Assembly (NCBI GenBank): GCA_947178575.1 | Contig: CAMWYX010000017.1 | Span: forward strand, 1-41,942 | DNA from: an uncultured Ruminococcus sp. | Lineage (GTDB): Bacteria; Bacillota; Clostridia; Oscillospirales; Ruminococcaceae | Length of the DNA: 41,942 nucleotides | Direction of reading: 5' to 3' | In this document: positions 1 to 9,138 of the stretch, one piece after another | Position numbering within the stretch: position 1 is the stretch's first letter | How the letters are laid out: the number at the start of each line of letters is the position of its first letter | The notes under the pieces: generated by a model | The model's database searches: none | What the model was told of the DNA's origin: nothing | The model's input: the letters and a program-made list of their open reading frames with translations, nothing else | Made by a program: the position numbers and the translations under genes

Positions 1-79
1 TCACATCTTCATACTCTATTAAAACGTTTTTAGCCTATTGGTACAGGTTCTTAATATTAAACATTAAGTGTTAATATAA

Positions 80-118
80 AAACAACCATGAACTTTTTAA
101 TAAGTTCATGGTTGTTCT
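80..118 (-). terminator. Intrinsic terminator of tRNA-Leu
   Basis: A near-perfect inverted repeat (AACAACCATGAAC / GTTCATGGTTGTT) sits just downstream of the tRNA on the minus strand. It is followed on that strand by a run of five T's, as expected for a rho-independent terminator. Confidence 0.8.
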
Positions 119-132
119 ATCATATATGATAG

Positions 133-216
133 TGCCGCTGACCGGACTTGAACCGGTACGGATTTTACTCCGAGGGATTTTAAGTCCCTTGTGTCTGCCT
201 ATTCCACCACAGCGGC
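133..216 (-). tRNA. tRNA-Leu (anticodon UAA)
   Basis: Read on the minus strand, the 84-nt segment folds as a class II tRNA. The acceptor arms GCCGCTG and CAGCGGC pair. The anticodon stem AGGGA/TCCCT encloses the loop CTTAAAA, which gives anticodon TAA (plus-strand 180-182). A long variable arm and the T-arm motif GGTTCAAGTCC follow. The length and long variable arm fit leucine. The discriminator base is A, and the 3' CCA is not encoded, so it must be added by tRNA nucleotidyltransferase. Confidence 0.95.
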
Positions 217-230
217 TTAATTCTTTCACA

Positions 231-259
231 ATTATATCATAATATTTGATAAAAGTCAA
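231..259 (-). promoter_or_regulatory. Sigma-A promoter of tRNA-Leu
   Basis: On the minus strand TTGACT (254-259) is separated by 17 nt from a perfect TATAAT (231-236). Transcription would start about 7-8 nt before the tRNA 5' end region at 216. Confidence 0.8.
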
Positions 260-297
260 TAGATAAATAAAAAAATATTATTTTAATCAATTAAGAT

Positions 298-335
298 AAC
301 TCTGTGCAGAATTTAGATTTATTCTGCACAGAGTT
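298..335 (-). terminator. Terminator of the MoxR-VWA operon
   Basis: A perfect 15-bp inverted repeat (AACTCTGTGCAGAAT / ATTCTGCACAGAGTT) with an 8-nt loop lies 50 bp past the DUF4132 stop codon. On the minus strand it is followed by TATCTTAATT and further T-rich sequence. It separates the operon from the tRNA promoter. Confidence 0.7.
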
Positions 336-384
336 AAATTTTATTTCTTAATGTAAAGTTTATGTGTTTAGTATTATAGGCGTT

Positions 385-3300
385 TTATCCCAGAATTTCA
401 GTAAGCTGAAGTATTATTTCACTGAAATAGCATTTACTTACCTGACCTGCCGGCAATGCAGAATTGCCGGATATATCGTTTACAGAATAGAATGACAGCG
501 TACCTATTGTTATTTCATCGGCTTCCTCCGAGAATACCCCGATGTACATACCCGAGAAATCAAGTTCGACGTACCAACCTTCGGGAACAAGTTTTCCGTC
601 TTTTTTTACACGTCTTGAAATATCGTATCGTGTGAACTGATAGAAAAATCCTGCATCTTCCGGAGTTCCTTTGTCCCAGTTATTTTTCATCATTCTGCTT
701 GCGAATGTGATATTAACGGCTTCTTTTCCGCTGAATCTTTCTATTACAGCAGAACCGGATTCCTCCGGAGTTACACGGAATATTTTTCTTTCAAGCTGAG
801 GGAACGGCTGAACTATTTCATAATCTGACAGCTGTTCTTTCCATGCGGAAATCTCGTCTTCAGAAAGTTCAACAGGGTGTACAAGGCTTATTACAGCATT
901 TTCAGGAATTTCAAATTCATCTTCGTCAGAAGTTGTAAAGCTTCCGTCGTCCATGTAGCGGAATGATGATATAAGCTTGTCATCTTTGTATATTCCCCAT
1001 ATCAGACCTATTGCAAAGCAGTGCATAACAGGATTTTTAACAAAAAGCTTTTTCCAGTTTTCAGATGTCCATTTTCTTTCGCATAAAAGAGCATACTCAA
1101 GACGTGCTTTCTGAACGGAAACGGCGGTTTTAAGCTGTTTTTTCATTTCTTTGAAATCCGAATATGATTTTCCGGCAATCTCAGCAGAATCATTTACACC
1201 GGGTTTAGGCATATTTTTTACTTTTTTGTTTCCGTTGAATATTTCAATTTCAAGTGACGGCGTAAGGTATACGCTGAACTGACGTGTACCGTAATCAAAA
1301 GTACGGCACATTTTTTCATCAAAACCGAAATCGGGGACAATGCGGTCAGCGAGTTCCTCCTGTGTGATACCGAGAAATTCGGCTGCATCGAACATAGCTT
1401 CATTTGCGGCATATTTAACTTGTTTCTTCTTGAATGTCCGTGCAATATTATCTACCTGCATAAGAGCGGCGGGACTTCCGTTGAGAGCAAGAGCCTTGAC
1501 AGCCGAAACAGCCAAAGCACCACGCATATTCTGAGACCATTCGTTTATATAGTGCATGAATGTCTGAATCATATCGGAATTTCCCCATACAGATGCAAAA
1601 ACAAGAATCCATTTGTTTTTTGTATCTGCACCGGTATCAATCCATTTTCCGAAAACTTCTTCGGCAAATTTTGCCAGTTCGTCCGGATTCAGACTACTTC
1701 CGAGAATTTTTCCGTTTTCGTTGTCGTTTCCGTAACTGCACAGAAGAAGAGCCTGCATATACTGTTGTGGAGCTTCATTGCCGTCCTTGAAATGAACCGG
1801 ACTGAAAGCTGATTTATACAGCCATTCGAATTTACGGGTTTTCCCGCCCTTGGTGAGTTTCTGTGCGAGTTCGGTTATATTGGTTTCAGCGGTATTTCCG
1901 GAATCTCCGATTCCTAAAAGTGACATTATCTTTACACGGAGTTTTTCGGATTTTTCTTTTTCAAGAGCCATATTCAGAACTTCAGACCAGTCGGAATCAG
2001 GCATATTTGCAATGATTGCAAGAGCCGTTTCACGTTTGGAGGCTTTACGGTCTGCAAGAAGTTTTTCAACTTCGGGCTGACAGCCGGTGATTTCCGGAAC
2101 TGCTTTCGCAACGGCTTCACGGACGTTTTTGCTTGATGTATCAGAGGCTGAGAAAATCTGTTTCCTGTATTTATCGGCATCTGCATTTTTAAGGATATTG
2201 ATATAGATACATTTGTGGTCTGCCGAAAGATTTTTAAAATTCATTCCGGCGATATAATCGGCATAGGGAATAAAATCAGCAGGTTCAACACCACACATGA
2301 AAAGTTTTTCGTCCGGAACTTTTTCCTCAATGAGTATCTTTGCAAGTTCAGCTGAATGGTCAGTGTTTTCTGAATCTGCGATACGCTTTAAATTTTGAGT
2401 GAGAGACCAGTCATTTTTAGAACAGCAGACAGTAACTACAATACTTCTCCGGACAAATCCGTCAGCACCATAGGCATAGCAGTAGTGATTTGTATCCTTT
2501 GGAAGTATATATGTCATTTCAACTGAGGACAATTCTTTCTGAACATCTTCACGCTTTTTTCTTCCGAGGATATATTCAATAATGTTCTGACATTCCTCAA
2601 CAGAGCCGGAAATATGATTTTTTATGGTATTAATAAGCCTGTTAAGTGCAAGAGCTTTAAGCCCTGCGTCGTTTTCCGCATTATATTCCGGATTTACACT
2701 GCAAAGAACCTCAAAAACTTTCTTGGCAGTAAAGGCGTTTGTAATATTTTTTATTGATTTAATATAATAACTTTCGTAATTTTTTGCAAGATACATCAGG
2801 TGCGGACGTATTTCCTCTAATAGTGTATTAAAAGGTTCTGTATTTATTCTGTATCCGCCGTCATATATCTGCACAACACACATTACACCTTGAACATATT
2901 TCAGAGTTATGGGAATATTTTCCTCAACGACAGTTTTTCCGATATTTTTCAGGTTGAATTTTTGTGCATATGCTTCCGGAATTATATTTTCCGGATTTAT
3001 TTTCATTGCCTGACGGAAAAGTTTTCGGCAGTCCGAATCAAAACCGGACGCAACGGCAAGGCATGGTCGTAGGAGATGAGCAGTGCAGTCCGGCGGAGTC
3101 ATATGAAGATGACCAATATGCTTTTCTGCAATTCTTTTGATGACAGCAGTAAGCTTTTCGATTATCGGCGATGGAATATATCTGCTATACTTGCCGAATC
3201 TGTCGAGAGCAGAAGCTGCAAGTTTGAGAGAAGTATCAGGATTGGCTTCTTCAGTGATTTCAGCTGCACAGAGTAAGATTTCAACTGGTATATCCGGACG

Positions 3301-3744
3301 TATGTAATTATATTGGTATATGAGTATTGCGGTATAGGCGGCTTCGGCATAAAGTCTGCTTTCTTTTTCGCCGGATTCTCTGTAGAATTCCTCAATTGCC
3401 GGAACGATATATTTTTTTCCGTCAGGGTCTTTGTTTACATCTCTGAATGGTTTAATCAGAACTCCGCACCGACAGCCACAGAGATTATAGCAGAAGATTA
3501 TATAACGGTTAATAAGTTCCGTGTCATGTCTTCTGATGATATATTTTTCAACGGCTTCATTTAATTTCCAGTAGTATGCGGAACCCGGATTATATTTTCC
3601 GCTGATACTCTTAATCAACGAATTGTTACGGGGGAGCGAAGTATCCATATACTGCTCAAATATGTCAATATATTCCGGTTTAAGAATAAGATTAAGTGCT
3701 TCGCCCACAGGCGAGATATTATTTTTATTTCCTGCATAAATCAT
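385..3744 (-). CDS. DUF4132 (MolR/YehI-like) family protein
   Basis: This is a 1119-residue protein with no signal peptide or membrane segment. The first ~850 residues are mostly helical and look like repeats of the HEAT/ARM kind (inference from pattern). The C-terminal ~250 residues carry the DUF4132 signature: a 'GLIWGIYKDDKLISSFRYMD' stretch, then 'HPVEL', then 'IVQPFPQLER'. E. coli YehI (MolR family) is the familiar member; its biochemical role is not known. The start is supported by AAGGAG 9 nt upstream, and the gene follows the SWIM gene by only 34 bp, so it is the last gene of the MoxR operon. Its size and repeat-like build suggest a scaffold or substrate-binding partner of the MoxR/VWA machine; this is inference. 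The family call is good, the function unknown. Confidence 0.85.
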   Translation of the reverse strand: MIYAGNKNNISPVGEALNLILKPEYIDIFEQYMDTSLPRNNSLIKSISGKYNPGSAYYWKLNEAVEKYIIRRHDTELINRYIIFCYNLCGCRCGVLIKPFRDVNKDPDGKKYIVPAIEEFYRESGEKESRLYAEAAYTAILIYQYNYIRPDIPVEILLCAAEITEEANPDTSLKLAASALDRFGKYSRYIPSPIIEKLTAVIKRIAEKHIGHLHMTPPDCTAHLLRPCLAVASGFDSDCRKLFRQAMKINPENIIPEAYAQKFNLKNIGKTVVEENIPITLKYVQGVMCVVQIYDGGYRINTEPFNTLLEEIRPHLMYLAKNYESYYIKSIKNITNAFTAKKVFEVLCSVNPEYNAENDAGLKALALNRLINTIKNHISGSVEECQNIIEYILGRKKREDVQKELSSVEMTYILPKDTNHYCYAYGADGFVRRSIVVTVCCSKNDWSLTQNLKRIADSENTDHSAELAKILIEEKVPDEKLFMCGVEPADFIPYADYIAGMNFKNLSADHKCIYINILKNADADKYRKQIFSASDTSSKNVREAVAKAVPEITGCQPEVEKLLADRKASKRETALAIIANMPDSDWSEVLNMALEKEKSEKLRVKIMSLLGIGDSGNTAETNITELAQKLTKGGKTRKFEWLYKSAFSPVHFKDGNEAPQQYMQALLLCSYGNDNENGKILGSSLNPDELAKFAEEVFGKWIDTGADTKNKWILVFASVWGNSDMIQTFMHYINEWSQNMRGALAVSAVKALALNGSPAALMQVDNIARTFKKKQVKYAANEAMFDAAEFLGITQEELADRIVPDFGFDEKMCRTFDYGTRQFSVYLTPSLEIEIFNGNKKVKNMPKPGVNDSAEIAGKSYSDFKEMKKQLKTAVSVQKARLEYALLCERKWTSENWKKLFVKNPVMHCFAIGLIWGIYKDDKLISSFRYMDDGSFTTSDEDEFEIPENAVISLVHPVELSEDEISAWKEQLSDYEIVQPFPQLERKIFRVTPEESGSAVIERFSGKEAVNITFASRMMKNNWDKGTPEDAGFFYQFTRYDISRRVKKDGKLVPEGWYVELDFSGMYIGVFSEEADEITIGTLSFYSVNDISGNSALPAGQVSKCYFSEIILQLTEILG

Positions 3745-3778
3745 AATTGATTCTCCTTTTTGGTGTTTAATTTAAATT

Positions 3779-5554
3779 TTAATCTGAAATCTGATTCAGG
3801 ATTAAAATTATTTCGAGGCGTTTTTTTGCCGATGATATGTATTTGTATATATCCGCCATTCTGAACAGAATATTTTTCATATCGGCGGAAGTGCTGTGGC
3901 GGTACATTCCGGCGGATTCCGCAAAATCTCTCCACAGACGGCTGAGACCTTTCAAGCCGTAGTTGAAACATAGATTTCCGGTTTTTTTAAGATGTCCGGT
4001 TTCCGAGCGTATACCGCATTGCAGAACGAGTTCAAGATTTTCCTGAATTTCGTCCAGAAGTCTGCTGATGATACTGACATATTCGAGATTTTTTTTATCG
4101 GTTCTGTATTTGTCAGGAACTTCATATTCATTATAATAATCCGGAGCATCTATGAAATCATATATTTCTATCGGATAGAGACTGAGACGGTTATTCTCAA
4201 AATTTGCAGAGGCGAGGATAGTATAGTTCTGATTTTTTTCGGCAATCATTTTATTTCCGAGTTTTTCAACGAGTTCCACGAGCTTTTTGGTTTCCTTGCG
4301 GTATTTAAGACTTACATCGGCTTGAAATCCGTTTACATCTTCAATAGTGAGGGAATAAGTCTGCGAAGCCTTGTCAAAATCAGAGCGTATACATTTAGCC
4401 GGACGTATGAACATAAGGCGTTCAAGTTCGTTACGGGGATTTTTTTCATACAAATCGACAACGGCTTTTTTAAAATCCGTATAGATAAGTCTGCGCAGTT
4501 CAGAACAGTTCAGGTCTCCGGCGGAGGTCAAGGCGATTTTTGTTTCTTTGGATTGCGAAAGTTTGCCGTCGCATACTTTTGCATCGAGAAGAACAAATTT
4601 ATTTTTCATCATTTTATTCAGCGGAACTGTCATTCCCCATGGAAGCACGGCAGAATGGAATCTCCGCACACTGTCATAGAATACGGGTCGCATATCGGAA
4701 AGCGACATAAACGGTTTTTCTGTATCGTCGAGATTGAGGAAATAATATATTTCACCCTCATAGTCACCGCCCGAAGATGAACGCTGACCCAATGGCAGAA
4801 TACGGAGTTCACCGGAGTACGGAATATAAGTCTGCCGGAAAGTGCCGAGCATATCAGCGGATATATTATTCTGTGACATTATATTCATATGTGTCACGGC
4901 ATAGCAGAAATTTTTCAGAAAATATTCCATACTGAAAGAAGCTCGTCTGGCGAGAAAATCATCAAGACGTGTACTTATATCACGCATAATTCTTTCGCCG
5001 TCAGCCATTTTGAGAGCGTGGCACTGTACGGCGGAAAGTTCTGCATTATCGGGGATATTTTCGGAAATCCGGACAGTACCGTCAGACAGAATATCGCCTA
5101 AAATTCCGAGGCATTGTTCTGCACATGAATTGATTTTATCAATATCCTTTTCTGAAATCTGATTTTTATTTTCGGGTTCTTTTTCCGGTAATTTTCCTGT
5201 TAATTTTTCCGGAGCAGGCGGATTTGATTCGGCTTTTTCATCAGAATTTTTTAGTTCGGAATTTTTGGATTCTGAAAATTCTTTTTCAGGAATATTTTCC
5301 CTTAGTGCGATTAAAGATGCAATAATATGACGGCATATGGTTCTGGAAACACAGGTGCATATTGAATTTTCCAGCGGTACAGAAATTCTGACAGTTTCGC
5401 CGGATACGGAGACTTCGGCGGTTTCACCCGAAATCGTACATACAGGAACGGAAGATGAAAGGTCTTTTACGGCACGTTTGAATATTCCTTTATTGGAAAT
5501 GCCGGTAAGATATGCCTCATCAGCCGAGGCAAGAGCTTTAATTAATTCATTCAT
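3779..5554 (-). CDS. SWIM zinc-finger protein (YehQ-like)
   Basis: The 591-residue protein has a SWIM-type zinc motif near the N-terminus: Cys66-x-Cys68-x5-Cys74-x-His76 in 'CTCVSRTICRH', just after a beta-rich segment. The spacing of five between the second and third ligands is slightly shorter than the usual range. A Lys/Glu/Pro-rich, probably disordered linker (about residues 95-135) leads into a long region without recognisable catalytic motifs. SWIM domains bind DNA or proteins in many families. In E. coli a SWIM protein (YehQ) sits in the same cluster as MoxR and VWA proteins, matching this context. It lies 46 bp after the VWA gene and 34 bp before the DUF4132 gene. The role is unknown; adaptor or substrate recognition is plausible. 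Confidence 0.8.
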   Translation of the reverse strand: MNELIKALASADEAYLTGISNKGIFKRAVKDLSSSVPVCTISGETAEVSVSGETVRISVPLENSICTCVSRTICRHIIASLIALRENIPEKEFSESKNSELKNSDEKAESNPPAPEKLTGKLPEKEPENKNQISEKDIDKINSCAEQCLGILGDILSDGTVRISENIPDNAELSAVQCHALKMADGERIMRDISTRLDDFLARRASFSMEYFLKNFCYAVTHMNIMSQNNISADMLGTFRQTYIPYSGELRILPLGQRSSSGGDYEGEIYYFLNLDDTEKPFMSLSDMRPVFYDSVRRFHSAVLPWGMTVPLNKMMKNKFVLLDAKVCDGKLSQSKETKIALTSAGDLNCSELRRLIYTDFKKAVVDLYEKNPRNELERLMFIRPAKCIRSDFDKASQTYSLTIEDVNGFQADVSLKYRKETKKLVELVEKLGNKMIAEKNQNYTILASANFENNRLSLYPIEIYDFIDAPDYYNEYEVPDKYRTDKKNLEYVSIISRLLDEIQENLELVLQCGIRSETGHLKKTGNLCFNYGLKGLSRLWRDFAESAGMYRHSTSADMKNILFRMADIYKYISSAKKRLEIILILNQISD

Positions 5555-5600
5555 ATATTTCTCTTTCAGAATTATTTATATTTAATCCGGATAAAAATTT

Positions 5601-6743
5601 TTAAAGTATCATTTTTGATATATAGTTTCCGAGCTGTTCGGGTGTCATTGCGCCTACAAATGCGCCCATATCCGCAAGTTTCTGACCGAGCAGGCGGTTA
5701 TATGCAGGATTGGCATTTTCGTCAAGTGCGGTGAGAAAATTAAGTTTTGCACCGCTTCCGATAATATTTCTGCTGATATTCAGCAGATTTTTTTCAGCAC
5801 CGCCTTCATACAAATCGGTTACAACGATAACGCAGGTACGTGACGGCGAGGCTATAAGACTTTCGCAGTAGCCGAGAGCTTTTCCGATGTCAGTACCTCC
5901 GCCCAGCTGTACGCTCATAAGAACCTGTGCAGGGTCGCCGGCTTCTCCGGAAAGGTCAACAATGGAAGTGTCAAATATTACGAGTTTGACTTCTGCAAAA
6001 GGAAGCCTTGCAATAATCTGAGCCATGACAGCACTGTATATCACAGAGCCGAGCATCGAACCGCTTTCATCAACAGCTATGATGATACGTTTGTTGTTAT
6101 ATTTTTTTATTTTGTTTGAAAAATAAATATTTTTGAGTATCAGCTGTCCAGATTCGGAATCATAATTTTTGAGATTATGGCGGATAGTTTTTTTGAAATC
6201 AAGATTACGTGCGGATTTGACAGGAGATGAGGAGTTTCGGTCAATACGTCCGGAAAATGTACGGCGTATATCATTTTCGATTTTTGAAGAAAGTTCCTGA
6301 GCGACTTTTTCGGCGATTTTTCTTGCGGTATTGAGTACATCTCCACGCATCAGATGTTTAAGCTGAAGAATTGTTTTCAGCAGATTCATATCCGGAGTCA
6401 TGCGTTCAAGAATTTTTTTATCGGCTAAGAGTTCGGTCATATTGAATTTTTCAAGAGCGTGATTTTCAAGAACATCAGCGGTTTCTTTCGGGAAAAGCCT
6501 GCGTATTTTTGTTATCCACTCCGCCGCCATAATCTGACTTTTTCCCAATCCTCCTGAACGTCCGCTGTCCTGACGCACATCATCTCCCTGTGCACGGCTG
6601 TAGAGATAATCTAAAAGTTCTTCCATATCCGTAAGCTGATTTATCTGCTGTTGATTTCCGCCGAATTGCAGGTCATTTCCGGACAGGCTTCCGAGAATCA
6701 GTTTCCAGCGGTTTAAAGCGGTCTGATTAGTATTATCATTCAT
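5601..6743 (-). CDS. VWA domain protein (YehP-like), partner of MoxR ATPase
   Basis: This 380-residue protein has a C-terminal von Willebrand A domain with a complete MIDAS metal site: Asp225-x-Ser227-x-Ser229 in 'AVDESGSM', Thr284 in 'GGGTDIG', and Asp310 in 'VVTDLYEGG'. The N-terminal ~215 residues are helical. VWA proteins of this kind act with MoxR AAA+ ATPases as metal-dependent adaptors in chaperone-like complexes. The chosen start has GGAGGG 8 nt upstream and overlaps the end of the DUF5682 gene (ATGAATGA), indicating translational coupling. An in-frame ATG 30 bp further upstream (6773) lacks such a site. There is no signal peptide, so it is cytoplasmic. Confidence 0.9.
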   Translation of the reverse strand: MNDNTNQTALNRWKLILGSLSGNDLQFGGNQQQINQLTDMEELLDYLYSRAQGDDVRQDSGRSGGLGKSQIMAAEWITKIRRLFPKETADVLENHALEKFNMTELLADKKILERMTPDMNLLKTILQLKHLMRGDVLNTARKIAEKVAQELSSKIENDIRRTFSGRIDRNSSSPVKSARNLDFKKTIRHNLKNYDSESGQLILKNIYFSNKIKKYNNKRIIIAVDESGSMLGSVIYSAVMAQIIARLPFAEVKLVIFDTSIVDLSGEAGDPAQVLMSVQLGGGTDIGKALGYCESLIASPSRTCVIVVTDLYEGGAEKNLLNISRNIIGSGAKLNFLTALDENANPAYNRLLGQKLADMGAFVGAMTPEQLGNYISKMIL

Positions 6744-9138
6744 TGAGAAGTCCCTCCATATTGAGTGATTCACATATCATGCGGTCGAAATTTTCACCGA
6801 AAAGGAAAAGTTTTTCGTTTACAGCAGGTTTCATGAAAATATCGTTTTCGTTTACATTGTGAAGCTTTGAGGCAGTTTTTGCTACAATACGCAGTTCATT
6901 CGGAGTAAAACTGCTGAATGCAAGTCTCATTGACGGCAGTATTTCAAGAAAATCATCATAATCCATACTTATAATCAGTTGGTCTGTCATTTCAAGAAAA
7001 GAGCTGTCAGTGAAAACAATATCCCGTGAAGTTGTAAACAATCCTCTGAGATAATCCGCACCTTTTTTGCGTATTGCAACAGTTCCGGCGAGATAACCTC
7101 GGGCAGCGTTTTCGGCATCTGCGCTGTTTTTGGAATCTATTGCGTATAAAATTCCCATAGCTGCTCCGAAAACAGCAGGTTCTTTTTCTTCTGCTCCGGC
7201 TATGGAAGTGAGTGCTGATTCAAGATATTCTGTTTTTTCCGGAAGTATTTTTGTGGCGATACTGTACATAGAACGCATTATGTTGATTATTTCATCTGCT
7301 TTTTCCGACGGAGCATTTGCCATTAACGGCAATGCAGAAACAAGACGGTCAAAGCATCGGATTAAGTATCTGAGTGTGGAATCGTCCTGAAAGTTGTAGA
7401 GATTCTGTAGCCGGAACAGTGTTTCAAAATTTCTCATACCGTTTCCAACGGAGAAAAAATCGCCGTCAGCTGTAATTATTTCGTCCAGAAGTTTCTGTTC
7501 TGCCGAACCGAGTTTAATTCCCATCTGAAAACAGTCAACAGCCACAGAGGCAGCGGCAGAGCATTTTCTGTATCGGTCGAGTATTTTTCCGGCATAGTTA
7601 GTGCAGGCTTCTTCGATTGTAAATCCGTCGGTTGTATGGTCGATAAGTGATGAATCAACTTCGGGATTTCTTTGATATTTCCATTCTTCACGTACACGGC
7701 TCATATCCTGATTGTTATAAATATCAGGGCCTTTTACAATTTTTGAAAATCCTGTTCCGAGAAATTTCATACGGTGCAGGAACTTGCTTACTTCCCGTCC
7801 CCGTGATGAAGTGAAAAGAGAAACATCAATTGTTTCCGGTACAGAAGACGTATATTTGATTTTCAGTTTTGAACATTGTTTTTCAAAATCCGTTATAAGA
7901 GGAGGAATATATTGTTTATCGCCTATTTTTCCGACTGCATTTCCGGAAGCGAGTTGTCTGAGAATATCAACAGGAAGTGATGATGAAACAGTTTTTTCAC
8001 CTTTTATAAAGCATGAGGTTACAGCGTCGATAAGTTCGTTCATTCCGCATTCTTTAGTATTTCGCAGAGCAGCAAGACCGTGCATCATAGAGTAAGCGGC
8101 AGTCATATCGGCTATAGATATAGGGATATCTTTTTTTGCAGATTTTTTTGCGGTTTCTGTGAGAAGATTAAGAGTTCCGGAATTGTATACTCCGACAGGA
8201 TTTTCAGATGACAGCATATATTTCATAGCATTATCATAGAATCCGGGATACATCATTCCGGACGAATATCCCCGGAGAGAATCTACTGCACGGTAGGAAT
8301 AAGCCATAGGATAACAGCCATGGTTATCATTTGTAATTTTATGAATTTTAATCGGTTTTACTTTTCCGGACTGTATAAGCCGGTAAAGTCCGGAAGTGTG
8401 GAATCCGCCGGTTACAGCAAGAACTTTATTGTATGATTTCATTGCTTCAATGATATTGTATGCCATATGATTTTCACGGCTTAGTGTACCGTCCGCTTCG
8501 AGAATTTTTTCGGAAGTGCTGTGCCGTACAAGCATACAGTATGTATTCATGAGACTGACAAATTCTGATGTAGAAATATAAAGTCCGTCTGTTTCAAAAT
8601 ATTTTTCCCAGAATTCTTCAAAGTTCCGGACTTCTGATTTTTCGCATAGTTTTTCATAGAATCTGCTTTGTACAAGCATTGAATCGTCGGTATAACTGTG
8701 TTTATCGGCAGATTTTCTCATGCCTGCTCCGTCAGTCGTATGTATAAGTATCTCACAGTATGGCAGGTCTATGAAACGGGCTTCAATTCCGAGTTTCTGT
8801 GCCTGAACCAATGCGTTATATTCAGGTGATGAATACTGGAAAGGATAGTAGCATTTGTAGTCGTCAGCATTATCGGAAACAAGTTTTTTCTTATCCTTAT
8901 AGTAGTAATAGATTGCCGCCGGCAGCTGAGTTTCTTCATGAACAAGGGACGGAATAAGATGATTTGCGTTTTCAGGGCCTTCAATCAGAATAATATCCGG
9001 TTTATATTCCTCAATGGTTTTAATCAGATGATATGAACATACAGGGCTGTGATGGCGTACCGGATAGAGTACAAGCGGTGATTTCAGGTCAAAAGGAATC
9101 ATTTCAGAAGTTTTGCCGTTGCATAGTAATCTTTCCAT
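6736..9138 (-). CDS. DUF5682 family protein (YehM-like)
   Basis: The protein is 800 residues if it starts at 9138. The family hallmark is at the N-terminus: 'RHHSP' (28-32) and 'IEGPEN' (about 52-57), followed by 'GGFHTSGL' near residue 245. This arrangement of conserved His and Glu-Gly-Pro motifs resembles the EreA/ChaN/TraB-like fold, hinting at a metal-dependent hydrolase (inference). The remaining ~500 residues are helical. The start is uncertain: 9138 has a GGTGG element close by, whereas an ATG at 9102 overlaps the MoxR stop codon as ATGA, a common coupling arrangement, and would remove 12 residues that are not part of the conserved core. The downstream VWA gene overlaps its last codons. 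It is part of the MoxR-VWA-SWIM-DUF4132 operon. Confidence 0.85.
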   Translation of the reverse strand: MERLLCNGKTSEMIPFDLKSPLVLYPVRHHSPVCSYHLIKTIEEYKPDIILIEGPENANHLIPSLVHEETQLPAAIYYYYKDKKKLVSDNADDYKCYYPFQYSSPEYNALVQAQKLGIEARFIDLPYCEILIHTTDGAGMRKSADKHSYTDDSMLVQSRFYEKLCEKSEVRNFEEFWEKYFETDGLYISTSEFVSLMNTYCMLVRHSTSEKILEADGTLSRENHMAYNIIEAMKSYNKVLAVTGGFHTSGLYRLIQSGKVKPIKIHKITNDNHGCYPMAYSYRAVDSLRGYSSGMMYPGFYDNAMKYMLSSENPVGVYNSGTLNLLTETAKKSAKKDIPISIADMTAAYSMMHGLAALRNTKECGMNELIDAVTSCFIKGEKTVSSSLPVDILRQLASGNAVGKIGDKQYIPPLITDFEKQCSKLKIKYTSSVPETIDVSLFTSSRGREVSKFLHRMKFLGTGFSKIVKGPDIYNNQDMSRVREEWKYQRNPEVDSSLIDHTTDGFTIEEACTNYAGKILDRYRKCSAAASVAVDCFQMGIKLGSAEQKLLDEIITADGDFFSVGNGMRNFETLFRLQNLYNFQDDSTLRYLIRCFDRLVSALPLMANAPSEKADEIINIMRSMYSIATKILPEKTEYLESALTSIAGAEEKEPAVFGAAMGILYAIDSKNSADAENAARGYLAGTVAIRKKGADYLRGLFTTSRDIVFTDSSFLEMTDQLIISMDYDDFLEILPSMRLAFSSFTPNELRIVAKTASKLHNVNENDIFMKPAVNEKLFLFGENFDRMICESLNMEGLLNE

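Noticed and set aside
71..259. 62-residue reading frame across the tRNA-Leu
   Set aside because: It lies over the tRNA and its promoter, and has no ribosome binding site.
3992..4780. 262-residue plus-strand reading frame opposite the SWIM gene
   Set aside because: Antisense shadow rich in Phe and Ile; no start signals and no family.
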